Below are positions 8,410-17,002 of a stretch of DNA of 40,159 bases, piece by piece (within the stretch, counting starts at the first letter, position 1; every line of letters begins with the position of its first letter). The stretch is taken from NCBI GenBank assembly GCA_934597125.1, contig CAKTQM010000015.1, forward strand, positions 1-40,159. Direction: 5' to 3'. The position numbers and the translations under genes are program-made. Origin of the DNA: an uncultured Oscillospiraceae bacterium (GTDB taxonomy: Bacteria > Bacillota > Clostridia > Oscillospirales > Oscillospiraceae). The notes under the pieces were generated by a model. The model saw nothing but the letters and a program-made list of their open reading frames with translations. It made no database searches and was not told where the DNA came from.

Positions 8410-9750
8410 CTATTCTTTTGCGGCGGCGTTGGCGTTGGCGGCGCAGGTATCTGTCTCAATGACAACATCGCCGCCGTTGCCGATGCGTTGGAGCATATTC
8501 CACCACTCGGTGCGGGCGGTGGCCCATCCGGGGGTCAGGGCGTCATAGCCGGACAGGAAAGCCGTCAGCTTGGCGTATTCTCCAGCCACCTGCTCGTCGC
8601 GCCAGAGATTGCTGAGGCTGACGCCGTCAGCAGTGGAGCGGACGGGGAAGCAGCCGGCGGCTTTCACCGCGTCGCTGGTGGCCTGTCCGTCGGCAAAGAA
8701 GCGCACCAGCAGTTTGGCGGCCTCCAGCCGTTCCTCGTCGGCGTTGTCAAATACACCGAAGCACCAGATGTCGCCCTGCAGGCGGCTCTCGCCGGTTTCG
8801 GAGGGGAAGGCCATGAACTCAATGGTCTGGCCGTTGATGGTCTTGCCGGCCTCATGTATCACGCTCTCGCCGCCCTCCTCGGTAGGCTCGTCCACTACCG
8901 GCGTGGTCTGACGGGCCAGATCCCAGCAGAAGGACATTTTCAGGGATTCGTGATAGAACAGCGTGGCTTCCTCGTCGCCGTTGATGGCGTCGTCAAACTC
9001 AATGCCCTTGGTGTCCCGCAGCAGGGTCAGTGCCTGCTGGTTGGCTTCGGAGTTCATGACGTAGCCGGTGTGGGTGTCGTTGGCGAACGCGCCGCCGTAG
9101 AGGTTGGTTACCAGCGCGCGGGTGCCCTGGTCGCCGTTCTGGCCGGAGCAGTATACGGCGGCCACGGTCTCGCCGTATTTGTTCTGCAGGGCTTTGACCG
9201 CCTGGGTAAACTGCTCGGTTGTCCAGGTGCGGGTTTCCAGATCAATGTACTGGTCGGCCTCCGCCGTGACAAAGGCGTCGTAGTTGATAGCCATGCATTG
9301 AACATTCATGGCGAAGGGATAGGCGTAGCACTTGCCGTCAGCGGTGAAGCAGGCGTTCTGACAGGCGGCGTTGACCTCGGCCTTGTCGATGTCGTCCCAC
9401 AGGTCGGACAGGTCGGCCAGCATGCCGGCAGCGCCCCAGGTCTTGACCAGACGATCCGGCTGGGCCAGCAGAACATCGGGCGCCACACCGCCGTCCACGG
9501 CTGTGCTGAGCTTGTCGTCACCGCTGGCCTCGTCCAGACACTGGACGGTCACGTGGATGTCGGGGTAGACGCTGGTAAACTGTTCCGCCAGTTTTTCCAC
9601 GGCGGCGCTGTCTCCCCAGCTTCCGACGGGGAAAGTCCACAGCGTCAGCTCAATGGCGGCCTGATCGGGGTCGTCCTGCGCACCGCCGCCGCAGCCCGCC
9701 AGCGACAGCACCAGCAGCAGCGACAGCAATAGCGCCAACAATTTTTTCAT
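8410..9750 (-). CDS. Orphan family-1 extracellular solute-binding lipoprotein
   Basis: A 446-residue ABC-type binding protein. The signal peptide MKKLLALLLSLLLVLSLAGCGGG has a lipobox (LAGC), so the mature protein is tethered by the cysteine near residue 20. The two-lobed fold of family 1 (sugar, MalE/UgpB-like) is visible in ELTLWTFPVGSW, AVEKLAEQFTSVYPDIHV, APDVLLAQPD and the C-terminal FMAFPSETGESRLQGDIW. The start at 9750 has AAGGAGG ten bases upstream. No permease or ATPase gene lies nearby, and it is flanked by its own promoter and terminator. The ligand is unknown; it may work with a transporter elsewhere. Confidence 0.9.
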   Translation of the reverse strand: MKKLLALLLSLLLVLSLAGCGGGAQDDPDQAAIELTLWTFPVGSWGDSAAVEKLAEQFTSVYPDIHVTVQCLDEASGDDKLSTAVDGGVAPDVLLAQPDRLVKTWGAAGMLADLSDLWDDIDKAEVNAACQNACFTADGKCYAYPFAMNVQCMAINYDAFVTAEADQYIDLETRTWTTEQFTQAVKALQNKYGETVAAVYCSGQNGDQGTRALVTNLYGGAFANDTHTGYVMNSEANQQALTLLRDTKGIEFDDAINGDEEATLFYHESLKMSFCWDLARQTTPVVDEPTEEGGESVIHEAGKTINGQTIEFMAFPSETGESRLQGDIWCFGVFDNADEERLEAAKLLVRFFADGQATSDAVKAAGCFPVRSTADGVSLSNLWRDEQVAGEYAKLTAFLSGYDALTPGWATARTEWWNMLQRIGNGGDVVIETDTCAANANAAAKE

Positions 9751-9821
9751 GTGTTTGTTCCTCCTTATTTTGACGGTCACGGGAGCTTTTTCCTCTCATG
9801 ACCACGGGAATAACTCCGTAT

Positions 9822-9850
9822 ATTGTATAGAAATAGCGGCCAATTGTCAA
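9822..9850 (-). promoter_or_regulatory. Promoter of the solute-binding protein gene
   Basis: On the minus strand TTGACA (9850-9845) and TACAAT (9827-9822) are spaced by 17 nt, a near-consensus sigma-A promoter. The transcript would have a leader of about 65 nt. Confidence 0.75.
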
Positions 9851-9927
9851 GTCGCGGCAAAAATGGACGGCTGCATAGTTTGCCTTTCTTTGGACAACAC
9901 TATGGCAAAAAGGAGGGAGCGCACCGC

Positions 9928-10632
9928 ATGAATGAGTACGCCAACAACTGCCAGAGCGGCGAAAACGACAGCAAGGACAGTCCCCAGCAGCAGATCATCG
10001 AAATGGGCTCCACGGTGGTGAAAAATAAGCGCGGCACCATCCATTGCCTGACTATCATCGGACAGGTGGAGGGCCACACCACCCTGCCGCCCAACGTGAA
10101 GACCACCAAGTATGAGCACGTGCTGCCGCTGCTGACCTCGGTGGAGGAGAAGGATGATATCGACGGCCTGTTGCTGCTGTTGAACACAGTGGGCGGTGAT
10201 ATCGAGGCGGGGCTGGGTATTGCCGAGCTGGTGGCAGGCATGACAAAGCCCACCGCCACGCTGGTGCTGGGCGGCGGCCATTCCATCGGCGTGCCCCTGG
10301 CGGTATGCGGTAAGGCGACGTTTATCGTGCCCAGCGCCTCTATGACCATCCACCCCGTCCGTATGTCGGGTCAGGTCATCGCCGCCCCCGCCACCTATCG
10401 GTACTTTGAGCGGATCCAGGAGCGGATCATTGATTTCGTGGCCCGCAATTCCCGCATCAGCGCCGAAAAATTTCGGGAGCTGATGCTGTCGGTGGGTGAT
10501 ATGGCTAACGATGTGGGCAGCGTCATCTATGGACAGGAGGCGGTGGCACTGGGCATCATTGACCGCATCGGCTCCCTGGGCGATGCGCTGGAGGCACTGT
10601 ATAAAATGGTGGAGAAGGGGAGAGAGGGGTAA
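9928..10632 (+). CDS. tepA: ClpP-family protease, translocation-enhancing protein TepA
   Basis: A 234-residue member of the ClpP/crotonase serine protease group, like B. subtilis TepA (YmfB), which was linked to protein translocation during sporulation. The likely nucleophile is the serine in GGGHSIGVPLAV, and the likely histidine is in SASMTIHPVRMSG, matching the ClpP MIHQP position. The N-terminal 20 residues are polar and variable. The start ATG at 9928 has AGGAGG eleven bases before it; earlier in-frame sequence overlaps the divergent promoter. Support for a spore-forming host is indirect. The gene appears monocistronic. Confidence 0.88.
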   Translation: MNEYANNCQSGENDSKDSPQQQIIEMGSTVVKNKRGTIHCLTIIGQVEGHTTLPPNVKTTKYEHVLPLLTSVEEKDDIDGLLLLLNTVGGDIEAGLGIAELVAGMTKPTATLVLGGGHSIGVPLAVCGKATFIVPSASMTIHPVRMSGQVIAAPATYRYFERIQERIIDFVARNSRISAEKFRELMLSVGDMANDVGSVIYGQEAVALGIIDRIGSLGDALEALYKMVEKGREG

Positions 10633-10649
10633 AGATGCGGGGCGGCCTG

Positions 10650-10664
10650 AGGACAGGCTGTCCT
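10650..10664. repeat. 15-bp palindrome after tepA
   Basis: AGGACAG-G-CTGTCCT is a perfect palindrome 17 bp past the tepA stop. There is no T-run, so it is not a clear terminator. It may belong to the repeat element that follows. Confidence 0.4.
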
Positions 10665-10687
10665 ACGCACCGTTTATCATATTATTT

Positions 10688-10772
10688 CGTAGGGGAGGGG
10701 CTCTGCCCCTCCCGTTCGGTGCCCAGTAATGTCATTAATAGGCGGCGGGCGGGGTAGAACCCCGCCCCTACG
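10688..10772. repeat. MITE/REP-like element of two GC hairpins with terminal inverted repeats
   Basis: An 85-bp unit bounded by perfect 8-bp inverted ends, CGTAGGGG (10688-10695) and CCCCTACG (10765-10772). Each half is itself a hairpin: GGGAGGGGC-TCT-GCCCCTCCC (10693-10713) and GGGCGGGG-TAGAA-CCCCGCCC (10747-10767). It has no coding capacity and lies in the 268-bp gap between tepA and smc. The form is that of small dispersed palindromic repeats of clostridial genomes; copy number cannot be judged from one window. Confidence 0.6.
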
Positions 10773-10830
10773 CATTTTTAAGCGTCAGTCGGAACGCCGG
10801 AACCCTGCCCCGCCTCTCATCAACTTTAGC

Positions 10831-10859
10831 TTGAAAATCCACCGCTTTTCTGATATACT
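10831..10859 (+). promoter_or_regulatory. Promoter of the smc operon
   Basis: TTGAAA (10831-10836) and TATACT (10854-10859) are spaced by 17 nt, about 42 bp before the smc start. It probably drives smc, ftsY and the genes after them. Confidence 0.75.
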
Positions 10860-10900
10860 AAATTAGTTAAAGTATGCCAATGTAAAATGAGGTGGACTAT

Positions 10901-13900
10901 TTGTACCTGAAAGCGCTTGAGATCCAGGGCTTCAAATCATTTCCCGATAAGACTGTCCTGAATTTCGGAGAGGATATCACCGCCATCGTGGGCCCCAACG
11001 GCTCCGGCAAGTCCAACATCTCCGACGCCATCCGCTGGGTCATGGGTGAGCAGAACTCCCGCCAGCTGCGGGGCGCCAAGATGGAGGACGTGATCTTCGG
11101 CGGCACGGAGAAGCGCAGCCAAATGGGCTTTGCCCAGGTGACGCTGGTGATCGACAACACAGAACATATCTTCCCCCGCGATGAGGCGGAGGTGGCCGTT
11201 ACCCGCCGGTATTACCGCAGCGGCGAATCGGAGTACTATATCAACAAGCAGTCGGTACGGCTGAAGGACGTGAACGAGCTGTTCATGGATACCGGCATGG
11301 GCCGCGAGGGTTATTCCATCATTGGCCAGGGCAAGATCGATGAGATCCTGTCCGTAAAAAGCGGCGAACGCCGCGAGGTGTTCGAGGAGGCGGCGGGCAT
11401 CAGCAAGTACCGCCACCGCAAGGAGGAGGCCGAGCGAAAGCTGGAGCGCACCCAGGAGAATCTGGTGCGCATCAACGACAAGATCGCCGAGCTGGAGCTG
11501 CAGGTGGAGCCCCTGCGCCAGCAGGCAGAGGTAGCCAAAAAGTATCTGGTGCTGCGGGATGAGCTGCGGGTACTGGAGATCAGCGTATGGCTGGAGCAGC
11601 TGCAGGATCTGAAAACCGCCAAATTCAAGCTGCAGACCGACGTGGAGAGCGCCCGTGCCGACAAGGAGCGGGCGGAGGCTGCACTGGAGGCAGCCTATGC
11701 CGCCGCGGAGGAGTTGAGCGAACAGGCCCGCCGCAACGACCTGGAGGCGGAGGAGCTGCGGGGGCAGATGAGCCGTCTGGAATCCGCCGGCGGCGAGCAT
11801 GACAGTGCCATTGCCGTGCTGCGTACTTCGGTGGAGCACAATAACGAGAGTATTCAGCGTATCCGGCGGGAGATGGAGGATACCGAGAACCGCGCGGGCA
11901 ATCTGCAGTCCCAGGTGGAGGAACAGCTGGCGCGTATCGACCGGATCGACACCGAGAGCGCCGCGCTGGAGCAGGAGCTGGAAGCTCTGCTGGCAAAGGC
12001 CCGTGAGCTGAGTGAGACCGCCGCGGGCGCGCAGCGCACGGCGGAATCTCTGCGGGCGGAGGAGGCGCTGCTGCTGTCTGCCGCCGCGGACGGAAAAGCG
12101 GCGCTGTCGGCTCTGCGCTCCGGCCTTGACCAGATGGAGGAGCGCCGGAACCATACAGAGACGGAGCTGTCCGCCCAGCAGGAAAAGCAGGAGCAGAGCC
12201 GGAAGGAGGCTAAGGCCAACCGGCGGCTTTTGGAGGAAGCCCAGGAGGAAGCCCAGGCAGTGGGCAACATCATCCAGGGGCACGGCCTGAAAATGGAGGG
12301 CCGCAAAAAACGCGCCGCCGACGCCGAGGCGGAGAAGCTGCAATTAACCATGGACGTGGCGGCGCTGGAAAACCGCATCCGTCTGCTGACGGAGATGGAG
12401 AAGGAGTACGAGGGCTTCTCCAAGGCGGTGAAGCTGGTGATGCAGGCGGCGGAGAAAAAAGCCCTGCGGGGGATCCACGGCCCCGTGGCAAGCCTGATCA
12501 AGACACAGGAGAAATACACGGTGGCGCTGGAGATCGCTCTGGGCGCCGGTATGCAGAACATCGTGGTGGATCGGGAAGAGGACGGCAAGGCCGCTATCGG
12601 CTATCTGAAGCAGCGCGACGGCGGGCGGGCCACGTTTCTGCCGATGAGCGCCGTCCGCGGCGAAACGCTGCGGGAGGACGTCAGCGGGGAATACGGCTTC
12701 GTGGGGTTGGCGGTGGATCTGATCGACTATGACAGGCGCTATGACGGCGTATTCCGGAATCTGCTGGGCCGCACGGTGGTGGTGGAGGATCTGGACTGCG
12801 GCATCGCCATGGCGCGGAAGTACCGCAACGGCTTCCGCATCGTCACATTGGACGGACAGGTGATGAATCGGGGCGGCTCCATGACTGGCGGCAGCGTCAG
12901 CCGCAGTGCCGGTGTGCTGAGCCGTGCCAATGAATTGGAAAAGCTCAACGGTCAGCTGGGCGGTATGCGGGACAAGCTGTCCACCGCCAGGCAAAAGGCC
13001 GAGGATACCCAGCGGGAGCTGCAAAAGGCTCAGTACGAGATGGAAGTGGCCTCCGCCCAGCAGCGCAAGGCGGAGGATCTGGTGCTGCAGTATCAGGGAA
13101 AGCAGGAGCATTACGACATTCTGCTGCGGACGCTGGAGCAGAGCTGTGAGGATCTGAGCGCCGAGCGGGAGAGCCTGTCTGGGCGGATGGAGGCCGATCA
13201 GAAGCGCTGCGCCGGTCTGGAGGCGGAAGTGGCGGAGAAGGAAGCCGCCGCCGCGGCCCTGCGCCGTCAGGCGGAGGAGAGCCAGAGCGGGCAGAGCGAT
13301 CTGCTGGAGCAGACCAACGCCCTGACCTCCCAGATCAGCGAGAAGAAGGCGGCACGGGCGGCATTGAGCGCCGAGCGGGACGCGGGTGAGCGCAGCATCG
13401 CCGATCTGAAACGGCTGCGGCTGGATATGGTGACGGATCGTGACCAGCGCCAGGCGCTGATGGATCAGTTTGCCGCCGCCAATGCCCAGGCGGAACGCGA
13501 GATCGCCGACCATCAGGCGCAGTTGGACAGTCTGCGGCAGCAGGGCGGCAGCCTGCGTGAAAAGCTGTCGGAGCTGTCGGAGCGGAAGCTGCAGCTGGAG
13601 GGTCAGCGGGACGCCAAGAATCGGGAGAGCCGCAGCTGCAATGACGCGGTGATTGCCACCACACAGGAGCTGTCCCGTATGGAGCAGAAGCTGCAAAGCA
13701 ACGCCATGGAGGAATCCACCCTGCTGGACAAGTTGTGGGAGCGCTACGAGCTGAGCCACAGCGCCGCGCTGGAGCAGCGCGTGCCGCTGGAGAGCGTGCC
13801 CAAGGCCACCCGCCGTATCGCGGAACTGAATCGGGAGATCAAGGGCCTTGGCACCCCCAATATCGGCGCCATTGACGAATATGAGCGGGTCAACACCCGT

Positions 13901-14467
13901 TACACTTACCTCTCTGAGCAGCGCGCCGACGTGGAAAAGGCGCGCGAGGAGCTGCTGGGCGTTATCGAAGAGCTGACGAAGCAGATGACGGTTATCTTTG
14001 CCCAGCAGTTTAAGCTGCTGAACGAGAGCTTTCAGGAGACGTTTCTGGAACTGTTCGGCGGCGGCAAGGCCCAGCTGGAGCTGGAGGACGAGAAGGATAT
14101 CCTCAACTGCGGCATCGAAATTCGCGTACAGCCTCCCGGAAAGCAGCTGAAAACCATCACGCTGCTGTCCGGCGGCGAAAAGGCTTTTGTGGCTATCGCC
14201 CTGTACTTCGCCATTTTGAAGGTACATCCCACGCCGTTCTGCGTGATGGATGAGATCGAGGCGGCGCTGGACGAGTCCAACGTGGTGCGATATGCCCGCT
14301 ATATGCGGCGCATCGCGGGCAAGACCCAGTTCATTGTCATTACCCACCGCCGCGGCACCATGGAGGAGGCTGACGTGCTGTACGGCGTTACCATGCAGGA
14401 GCGGGGCGTCAGCCGGATCCTGACCATCAACATGAACGACATGGCAAAGGAATTGCATATCAAATAA
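10901..14467 (+). CDS. smc: Chromosome segregation ATPase SMC
   Basis: SMC forms the core of the bacterial condensin with ScpA and ScpB and organises and segregates chromosomes. The 1188-residue length fits the family. Walker A GPNGSGKS is at about 31-38 and QGKIDEIL (Q-loop region) follows. Long coiled coils flank a hinge near 500-670. The C-terminal head has signature LSGGEKA (about 1088) and Walker B FCVMDEIEAALDE. Two starts are possible. The TTG at 10901 gives MYLKALEIQGFKSF, the normal SMC N-terminus, with a GAGGTGG site six bases upstream. The GTG at 10892 lies inside that site and was rejected. Confidence 0.97.
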   Translation: MYLKALEIQGFKSFPDKTVLNFGEDITAIVGPNGSGKSNISDAIRWVMGEQNSRQLRGAKMEDVIFGGTEKRSQMGFAQVTLVIDNTEHIFPRDEAEVAVTRRYYRSGESEYYINKQSVRLKDVNELFMDTGMGREGYSIIGQGKIDEILSVKSGERREVFEEAAGISKYRHRKEEAERKLERTQENLVRINDKIAELELQVEPLRQQAEVAKKYLVLRDELRVLEISVWLEQLQDLKTAKFKLQTDVESARADKERAEAALEAAYAAAEELSEQARRNDLEAEELRGQMSRLESAGGEHDSAIAVLRTSVEHNNESIQRIRREMEDTENRAGNLQSQVEEQLARIDRIDTESAALEQELEALLAKARELSETAAGAQRTAESLRAEEALLLSAAADGKAALSALRSGLDQMEERRNHTETELSAQQEKQEQSRKEAKANRRLLEEAQEEAQAVGNIIQGHGLKMEGRKKRAADAEAEKLQLTMDVAALENRIRLLTEMEKEYEGFSKAVKLVMQAAEKKALRGIHGPVASLIKTQEKYTVALEIALGAGMQNIVVDREEDGKAAIGYLKQRDGGRATFLPMSAVRGETLREDVSGEYGFVGLAVDLIDYDRRYDGVFRNLLGRTVVVEDLDCGIAMARKYRNGFRIVTLDGQVMNRGGSMTGGSVSRSAGVLSRANELEKLNGQLGGMRDKLSTARQKAEDTQRELQKAQYEMEVASAQQRKAEDLVLQYQGKQEHYDILLRTLEQSCEDLSAERESLSGRMEADQKRCAGLEAEVAEKEAAAAALRRQAEESQSGQSDLLEQTNALTSQISEKKAARAALSAERDAGERSIADLKRLRLDMVTDRDQRQALMDQFAAANAQAEREIADHQAQLDSLRQQGGSLREKLSELSERKLQLEGQRDAKNRESRSCNDAVIATTQELSRMEQKLQSNAMEESTLLDKLWERYELSHSAALEQRVPLESVPKATRRIAELNREIKGLGTPNIGAIDEYERVNTRYTYLSEQRADVEKAREELLGVIEELTKQMTVIFAQQFKLLNESFQETFLELFGGGKAQLELEDEKDILNCGIEIRVQPPGKQLKTITLLSGGEKAFVAIALYFAILKVHPTPFCVMDEIEAALDESNVVRYARYMRRIAGKTQFIVITHRRGTMEEADVLYGVTMQERGVSRILTINMNDMAKELHIK

Positions 14468-14477
14468 GGAGGACGCG

Positions 14478-15347
14478 ATGGGATTTTTCAAACAGCTGAA
14501 GGAGGCGTGGCTGGCCTCCGTGACATTCGATAAGCTGGATGACGAGTTTTACGACCAGCTGGAAGAAGCGCTGATTCTGGCCGATATGGGCGTGGAGTCC
14601 GCCACCGACGCGGTGGCCAAGCTGCGCAAAAAGGTGAAGGAGCGGCTGCTGACCCGCGCCGACGAGGTCAAGGATGCCCTGCGAACTATTCTGGCGGAAA
14701 AGCTGGAGGTAGGCGATGCGGCGCTGGATCTGTCCACCAGGCCCAGCATCGTGCTGTTCATCGGCGTCAACGGCGTGGGTAAGACCACGTCTATCGGCAA
14801 GCTGGCTGCCCAATTGAAGGCGGAGGGCAAAAAGGTGCTGCTGTGCGCCGGTGATACCTTCCGCGCCGCCGCCGCCGATCAGTTGGAGATCTGGGCCAAC
14901 CGCGCCGGTGTGGACATCATCCGCCAGCATGAGGGAGCAGATCCCGGCTCCGTGCTGTTCGACGCGCTGCAGGCCGCCAAGGCCCGGGGTGTGGATGTGG
15001 TGCTGTGCGACACGGCGGGACGGCTGCACAACAAGCAGAATCTGATGAACGAGCTGGCTAAGCTGCGCAAGATCATTGCCCGCGAGTGTCCTGACTCCGC
15101 CTGCGAGACGCTGCTGGTGCTGGATGCCACCACCGGACAGAACGGTCTTGTCCAGGCCCGGCAGTTCAAAGAGACAGCCGGCCTGACCGGCATCATCCTG
15201 ACTAAGCTGGACGGCACCGCCAAGGGCGGCATCGTGGTGGCCATCGCCCAGGAGCTGCAGGTGCCCGTAAAATTCGTGGGTGTGGGCGAAGGGATCGACG
15301 ATCTGAAGCCCTTTGACGCCCGCGAGTTCACAGCCGACCTGTTCTGA
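14478..15347 (+). CDS. ftsY: Signal recognition particle receptor FtsY
   Basis: FtsY is the SRP receptor GTPase that delivers ribosomes making membrane proteins to SecYEG. The 289-residue protein has the helical N domain (1-80) and the G domain: P-loop GVNGVGKTTS (about 96-105), DTFRAAAADQL, G3 DTAGRLHNK, G4 TKLDGTAKGG, and the closing GVGEGIDDLKPF. It lacks the long acidic A domain of E. coli FtsY, as is usual in Firmicutes. It starts 10 bp after smc with AAGGAGG well placed. The smc-ftsY pairing is conserved across Clostridia and Bacilli. Confidence 0.97.
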   Translation: MGFFKQLKEAWLASVTFDKLDDEFYDQLEEALILADMGVESATDAVAKLRKKVKERLLTRADEVKDALRTILAEKLEVGDAALDLSTRPSIVLFIGVNGVGKTTSIGKLAAQLKAEGKKVLLCAGDTFRAAAADQLEIWANRAGVDIIRQHEGADPGSVLFDALQAAKARGVDVVLCDTAGRLHNKQNLMNELAKLRKIIARECPDSACETLLVLDATTGQNGLVQARQFKETAGLTGIILTKLDGTAKGGIVVAIAQELQVPVKFVGVGEGIDDLKPFDAREFTADLF

Positions 15348-15379
15348 GTGGAAATTTGACCGAAAGGGAAGTGATATCC

Positions 15380-16105
15380 GTGACCAGAGCCGACGGAAGA
15401 AAGTTCAACGAACTGCGTGATGTGACCATCACGCCGGATTTCAATAAATTTGCCGAGGGCAGCGTCCTCATCCGCTGCGGCGACACGGTGGTGCTGTGTA
15501 CCGCGTCGGTGGAGGAGAAGGTGCCGCCCCACGTGAAGCCCGGCTGCGGCTGGGTCACGGCGGAGTATTCCATGCTGCCCCGCGCCAACCGCCAGCGCAG
15601 CCGGCGGGATGTGGACAAGCTGAAACTGGCCGGACGCAGCGCCGAGATCCAGCGGCTCATCGGCCGCAGCCTGCGGGCGGCGGTGGATATGCAGCTGCTG
15701 GGCGAGCGTACCATTACCATCGACTGCGACGTGCTGCAAGGCGACGGCGGCACCCGTACCGCCAGCGTTACCGGCGGCTTTGTGGCCCTGGCCCTGGCCT
15801 GCCAATGGCTGGTGCGGGAGGGGTATATCGGCCGCATGCCCATCCGGCACTATGTGGCGGGTGTCAGCGCCGGTATCGTGGACGACACGGCGGTACTGGA
15901 TCTGCCCTACAGTGAGGACAGCCGTGCCCAGGTGGATCTGAACTGCATCATGAACGAGCTGGGCGAGATCATTGAGCTGCAAGGCACCGGCGAGGGCCGC
16001 GCATTCACCGTGGTGGAGCAGCAGGAGCTGGTGGCCCTGTGCGCCATCGGAAACCGCCGGCTGATCGCCAAGCAAAAAGAAATACTGGGGGACATTCTGA
16101 AATGA
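15380..16105 (+). CDS. rph: Ribonuclease PH
   Basis: A phosphorolytic 3'-5' exoribonuclease that trims tRNA precursors, normally a hexamer. The 241-residue protein has TRADGRKFNELRDVTI at the N-terminus, CGWVTAEYSMLPRAN, and the phosphate-binding GDGGTRTAS region. A TTG at 15356 would add eight residues. The GTG at 15380 was chosen because AAAGGGAAG lies eight bases before it and because the family begins M-x-R-x-D-G-R. Its last bases overlap the next gene (ATGA), so the two are coupled. Confidence 0.95.
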   Translation: MTRADGRKFNELRDVTITPDFNKFAEGSVLIRCGDTVVLCTASVEEKVPPHVKPGCGWVTAEYSMLPRANRQRSRRDVDKLKLAGRSAEIQRLIGRSLRAAVDMQLLGERTITIDCDVLQGDGGTRTASVTGGFVALALACQWLVREGYIGRMPIRHYVAGVSAGIVDDTAVLDLPYSEDSRAQVDLNCIMNELGEIIELQGTGEGRAFTVVEQQELVALCAIGNRRLIAKQKEILGDILK

Positions 16106-16692
16106 AATTCGTATTGGCGTCCCACAACCGTGGGAAATTGAAGGAGATGCAGGAGATTCTGTCCCAGCTGGGCGTGGAGGTGGTGCTGGAATCCGATTTG
16201 GGTCTCGCTCTGGAGGTGGAGGAGACCGGCACGACCTTTGCCGAAAACGCCGCGTTGAAGGCAAAAGCCGTTATGGCAGCCAGCGGCCTGCCCGCCATCG
16301 GGGATGATTCCGGATTGTGCGTGGACTGGCTGCAGGGCGCGCCGGGGATCTACTCCGCCCGATACGGCGATCTGGACAGCGATCCGGCCCGCTGCGCCCT
16401 GCTGCTGCAGAACATGCGGGGCGCTACCAACCGCGCGGCACATTTTCACACGTCCATCTGTTGCGCCTTCCCCAACGGCGATGTGCTGACCGCTGACGGC
16501 GACTGCCACGGCACCATCGCCTTCGCCCCCATGGGGGAGCGGGGCTTCGGCTACGATCCGGTGTTTTTCGTGCCGGAGAAGCGTCGTACCTTCGCCCAGC
16601 TGACGGCGGAGGAGAAAAACGAGATATCCCACCGCGGTAATGCGCTGCGCATCTTCGCCGCGGAATTGAAAGAATATTTGGAGAAACACTGA
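16102..16692 (+). CDS. rdgB: RdgB/HAM1-family XTP/dITP diphosphatase
   Basis: A house-cleaning enzyme that hydrolyses non-canonical purine triphosphates (dITP, XTP) to monophosphates, keeping them out of DNA and RNA. The 196-residue protein shows the family motifs in order: SHNRGKLKEM, TTFAENAALKA, GDDSGLCVDWL, GYDPVFFVPE and the C-terminal SHRGNAL. The ATG overlaps the rph stop by four bases. An rph-rdgB pair is common in Firmicutes, where the two are sometimes fused; here they are separate. Confidence 0.95.
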   Translation: MKFVLASHNRGKLKEMQEILSQLGVEVVLESDLGLALEVEETGTTFAENAALKAKAVMAASGLPAIGDDSGLCVDWLQGAPGIYSARYGDLDSDPARCALLLQNMRGATNRAAHFHTSICCAFPNGDVLTADGDCHGTIAFAPMGERGFGYDPVFFVPEKRRTFAQLTAEEKNEISHRGNALRIFAAELKEYLEKH

Positions 16693-16693
16693 T

Positions 16694-17002
16694 ATGGAAT
16701 TGACAAGCAAACAGCGTGCCCAGCTGCGGGGTATGGCCTCCACCATGGACACCATTCTCCATGTGGGCAAGGACGGCATCGGCGACAATCTGGTGAAGCA
16801 GGCCAACGATGCGTTGGAGGCCCGTGAGCTCATCAAGGGCCGCGTGCTGGAAAACAGCATGCTCACTGCCCGCGAGGCGGCGGAGGAAATCGCCGCGGCC
16901 ACCCGCAGCGAAGTGGTGCAGGTTATCGGCAGCAAATTCGTCCTGTACCGCTATCAGCACAACAAGGAAAAGCGGAAGATACAGCTGGTGAAGGCCAAAT
17001 GA
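16694..17002 (+). CDS. yhbY: YhbY-family RNA-binding protein (CRM domain)
   Basis: A 102-residue protein made of a single CRM (CRS1-YhbY) domain, which binds pre-50S ribosomal particles. The N-terminal LTSKQRAQLRGMASTM and the central HVGKDGIGDNLVKQANDAL with GKDG loop are diagnostic, and the end reads QVIGSKFVLYRY. It starts two bases after the rdgB stop and its own stop overlaps the next start (ATGA). It is the first of the yhbY-nadD-yqeK-rsfS run known from Bacillus (yqeI-yqeJ-yqeK-yqeL). Confidence 0.93.
   Translation: MELTSKQRAQLRGMASTMDTILHVGKDGIGDNLVKQANDALEARELIKGRVLENSMLTAREAAEEIAAATRSEVVQVIGSKFVLYRYQHNKEKRKIQLVKAK

Noticed and set aside
12344..14491. Open frame of 715 codons antisense to smc.
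   Set aside because: Leu/Gln/His-rich shadow of the SMC coiled coils; SMC has all motifs and a promoter on the plus strand.
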